Origin: Armatimonadota bacterium
Lineage (GTDB): Bacteria; Armatimonadota; Fimbriimonadia; Fimbriimonadales; Fimbriimonadaceae
Length of the DNA: 51,347 nucleotides
Assembly (NCBI GenBank): GCA_016789105.1
Contig: JAEURN010000010.1
Coordinates: 1 to 51,347, forward strand
Direction of reading: 5' to 3'
A program made the position numbers and the translations under genes. Below the pieces are notes generated by a model. It had not been told where the DNA came from. It was given only the letters and a program-made list of their open reading frames with translations, and did not search any database. Every line of letters starts with the position of its first letter. The stretch's first letter is position 1. This document shows, piece after piece, positions 50,442 to 51,347 of this stretch.

Positions 50442-51347
50442 ATGCAGCATCCAAGAGCCTATGCCTGCGCCAGAACCGCGACTCCGCCACCGCTTGGCAA
50501 CCTTGCCGACCCGGCCTGGGAGGCCGCCCCGTGGATCGATTCGTGGATCGGAATCATGGGCGGGGAGACGAACGCCAAGGCGATCCGCGCCCGCTTGCTG
50601 TGGGATGACACCGGCCTCTATCTGGGAGTTCAAATGCAGGAAGACGACCTGTGGGCATCCGTCACCGAACACGATGGCGATGTCTGGCAGGATCCGTGCT
50701 TTGAGCTGTTCCTTGACCCCGACGGGGACGGCCACAACTATTTGGAATGGGAGGTGAACGTGATCGGCACGGTCTTGGATTTATCCATGGACCGTCCCTA
50801 CGTCACCGGCGGGACGCGGGACGACAGCTTGGAAGTTGCCGGGTTGGCCATGGAAATCATGACCGACGGGCCGGTGAACGACCCCTCAACCAGGGCGGGA
50901 TTTTGGCAGGTCGGGGCGGCCATCCCTTGGCGGGCCCTGAATCAGATCGGCCACCCTGGCTCTCCGCCGGAATGCGGCGAAACGTGGCGGTTCCAACTGA
51001 TGAAGATGGAGTACCCGGCCGAAGTCGCTGACGGCAAATACCGCAAATCACAAACGGAAGCGGAAAAGTATTGGTGTTTTGCCCCCACATTGGTGATGGA
51101 CATCCACCGGCCTTGGTTTTGGGGATACCTGCACTTTGCGGAATCGGCCAGTGCCCAGCCCCCAGTGGACCCGGATTGGGACACCAAGTTTGCACTTTGC
51201 CGGGCAATGGGTTTGGATTCCCGCTCGCGAGCCGAAGGCCCACTTGCCTGCGGCAAAGCCCAGCTCGTTCCCGGAATGGACCTTACAACACAGACCGATG
51301 GCTATGCCTTGGCGTACAAGGGATGGCGGCTGGATTCCCAGGGCCGG
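50442..51347 (+). CDS. CBM9-like protein (3' end outside the window)
   Basis: The frame is open from ATG at 50442 to the last base (302 codons visible), with an in-frame stop at 50418. It begins MQHPRAYACARTATPPP and has the hallmarks of the CBM9-like family: LADPAWEAAPWIDSW, RARLLWDDTGLYLGVQMQED, then CFELFLDPDGDGHNYLEWEV, NVIGTVLDLSMDRPYV and WRFQLMKMEYPAE. Such domains bind sugars or occur in uncharacterised soluble proteins; no signal peptide is visible. A related but more diverged domain is in the gene at 20070-21308. No ribosome site is seen, and the true length is unknown. Confidence 0.85.
   Translation, partial: MQHPRAYACARTATPPPLGNLADPAWEAAPWIDSWIGIMGGETNAKAIRARLLWDDTGLYLGVQMQEDDLWASVTEHDGDVWQDPCFELFLDPDGDGHNYLEWEVNVIGTVLDLSMDRPYVTGGTRDDSLEVAGLAMEIMTDGPVNDPSTRAGFWQVGAAIPWRALNQIGHPGSPPECGETWRFQLMKMEYPAEVADGKYRKSQTEAEKYWCFAPTLVMDIHRPWFWGYLHFAESASAQPPVDPDWDTKFALCRAMGLDSRSRAEGPLACGKAQLVPGMDLTTQTDGYALAYKGWRLDSQGR

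Noticed and set aside
1-51347. CRISPR array
   Set aside because: No run of regularly spaced identical repeats was seen and no cas-like protein is encoded.

Overview
The window looks like a chromosome segment from a GC-rich, Gram-negative (diderm) bacterium of the Armatimonadota/Fimbriimonadia type. This is inference: three lone pseudopilin-like proteins share the N-terminal signature [18 protein letters not shown] that is very common in that group, and there is a Kdo transferase (outer-membrane LPS), a PEP-CTERM protein, and several secreted PA14, beta-helix and CBM9-like proteins. No rRNA or other decisive marker is present, so the assignment is moderate.

Layout. (1) 1-6885 is the right end of an integrated genomic island: a truncated heavy-metal RND pump (CzcA/CusA type), a translationally coupled Zn/Cd/Pb P-type ATPase, a tyrosine recombinase facing left, and at 6831-6885 the orphan 3' portion of a leucine tRNA (anticodon UAG) that marks the attachment site. 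(2) 6991-11460: ABC-F ATPase, a TlpA-like thioredoxin protein, pseudopilin 1 and a small lipoprotein. (3) 11473-21308: a large minus-strand beta-helix/PA14 protein, an ECF sigma factor, a DUF4446-sigma-anti-sigma operon, signal peptidase I, a NUDIX hydrolase, a DHDPS-like protein without the catalytic lysine, a methyltransferase and a secreted CBM9-like protein. (4) 21407-30310: tRNA-Trp, a PEP-CTERM protein divergent from a SARP-like regulator with an 11-bp-period direct repeat between them, ispH, an EamA-type membrane protein, pseudopilin 2, a 1077-residue PA14/propeller/DUF1080 fusion and pseudopilin 3.

(5) 30321-34427: waaA, purC, a DUF433-like protein, an alpha/beta hydrolase and an ASCH-domain protein. 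(6) 34439-39982: NAD(P)H-hydrate repair enzyme followed by a three-gene FHA/FHA/VWA module whose VWA protein carries repeated DPNRT motifs; this is my best candidate for an undescribed signalling system. (7) 40195-51347: purF, DinB-like protein, an orphan lipoyl-dependent E2 acyltransferase, cydAB with a 17-bp palindrome in the predicted promoter spacer, ispG, a phytanoyl-CoA dioxygenase-like protein with a PIN-like protein, and rplJ-rplL behind a recognisable L10 leader with a terminator-like hairpin. A CBM9-like gene runs off the right edge.

Functionally the window mixes housekeeping (last two MEP-pathway enzymes IspG and IspH, purine synthesis PurC/PurF, bd oxidase, L10/L12, signal peptidase) with cell-surface and regulatory accessory genes. 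Many transcription units end in clear GC-rich hairpins with T-runs. Intergenic spaces are short; the only gene-free stretch over 300 bases (48887-49205) is the rplJ promoter and leader.
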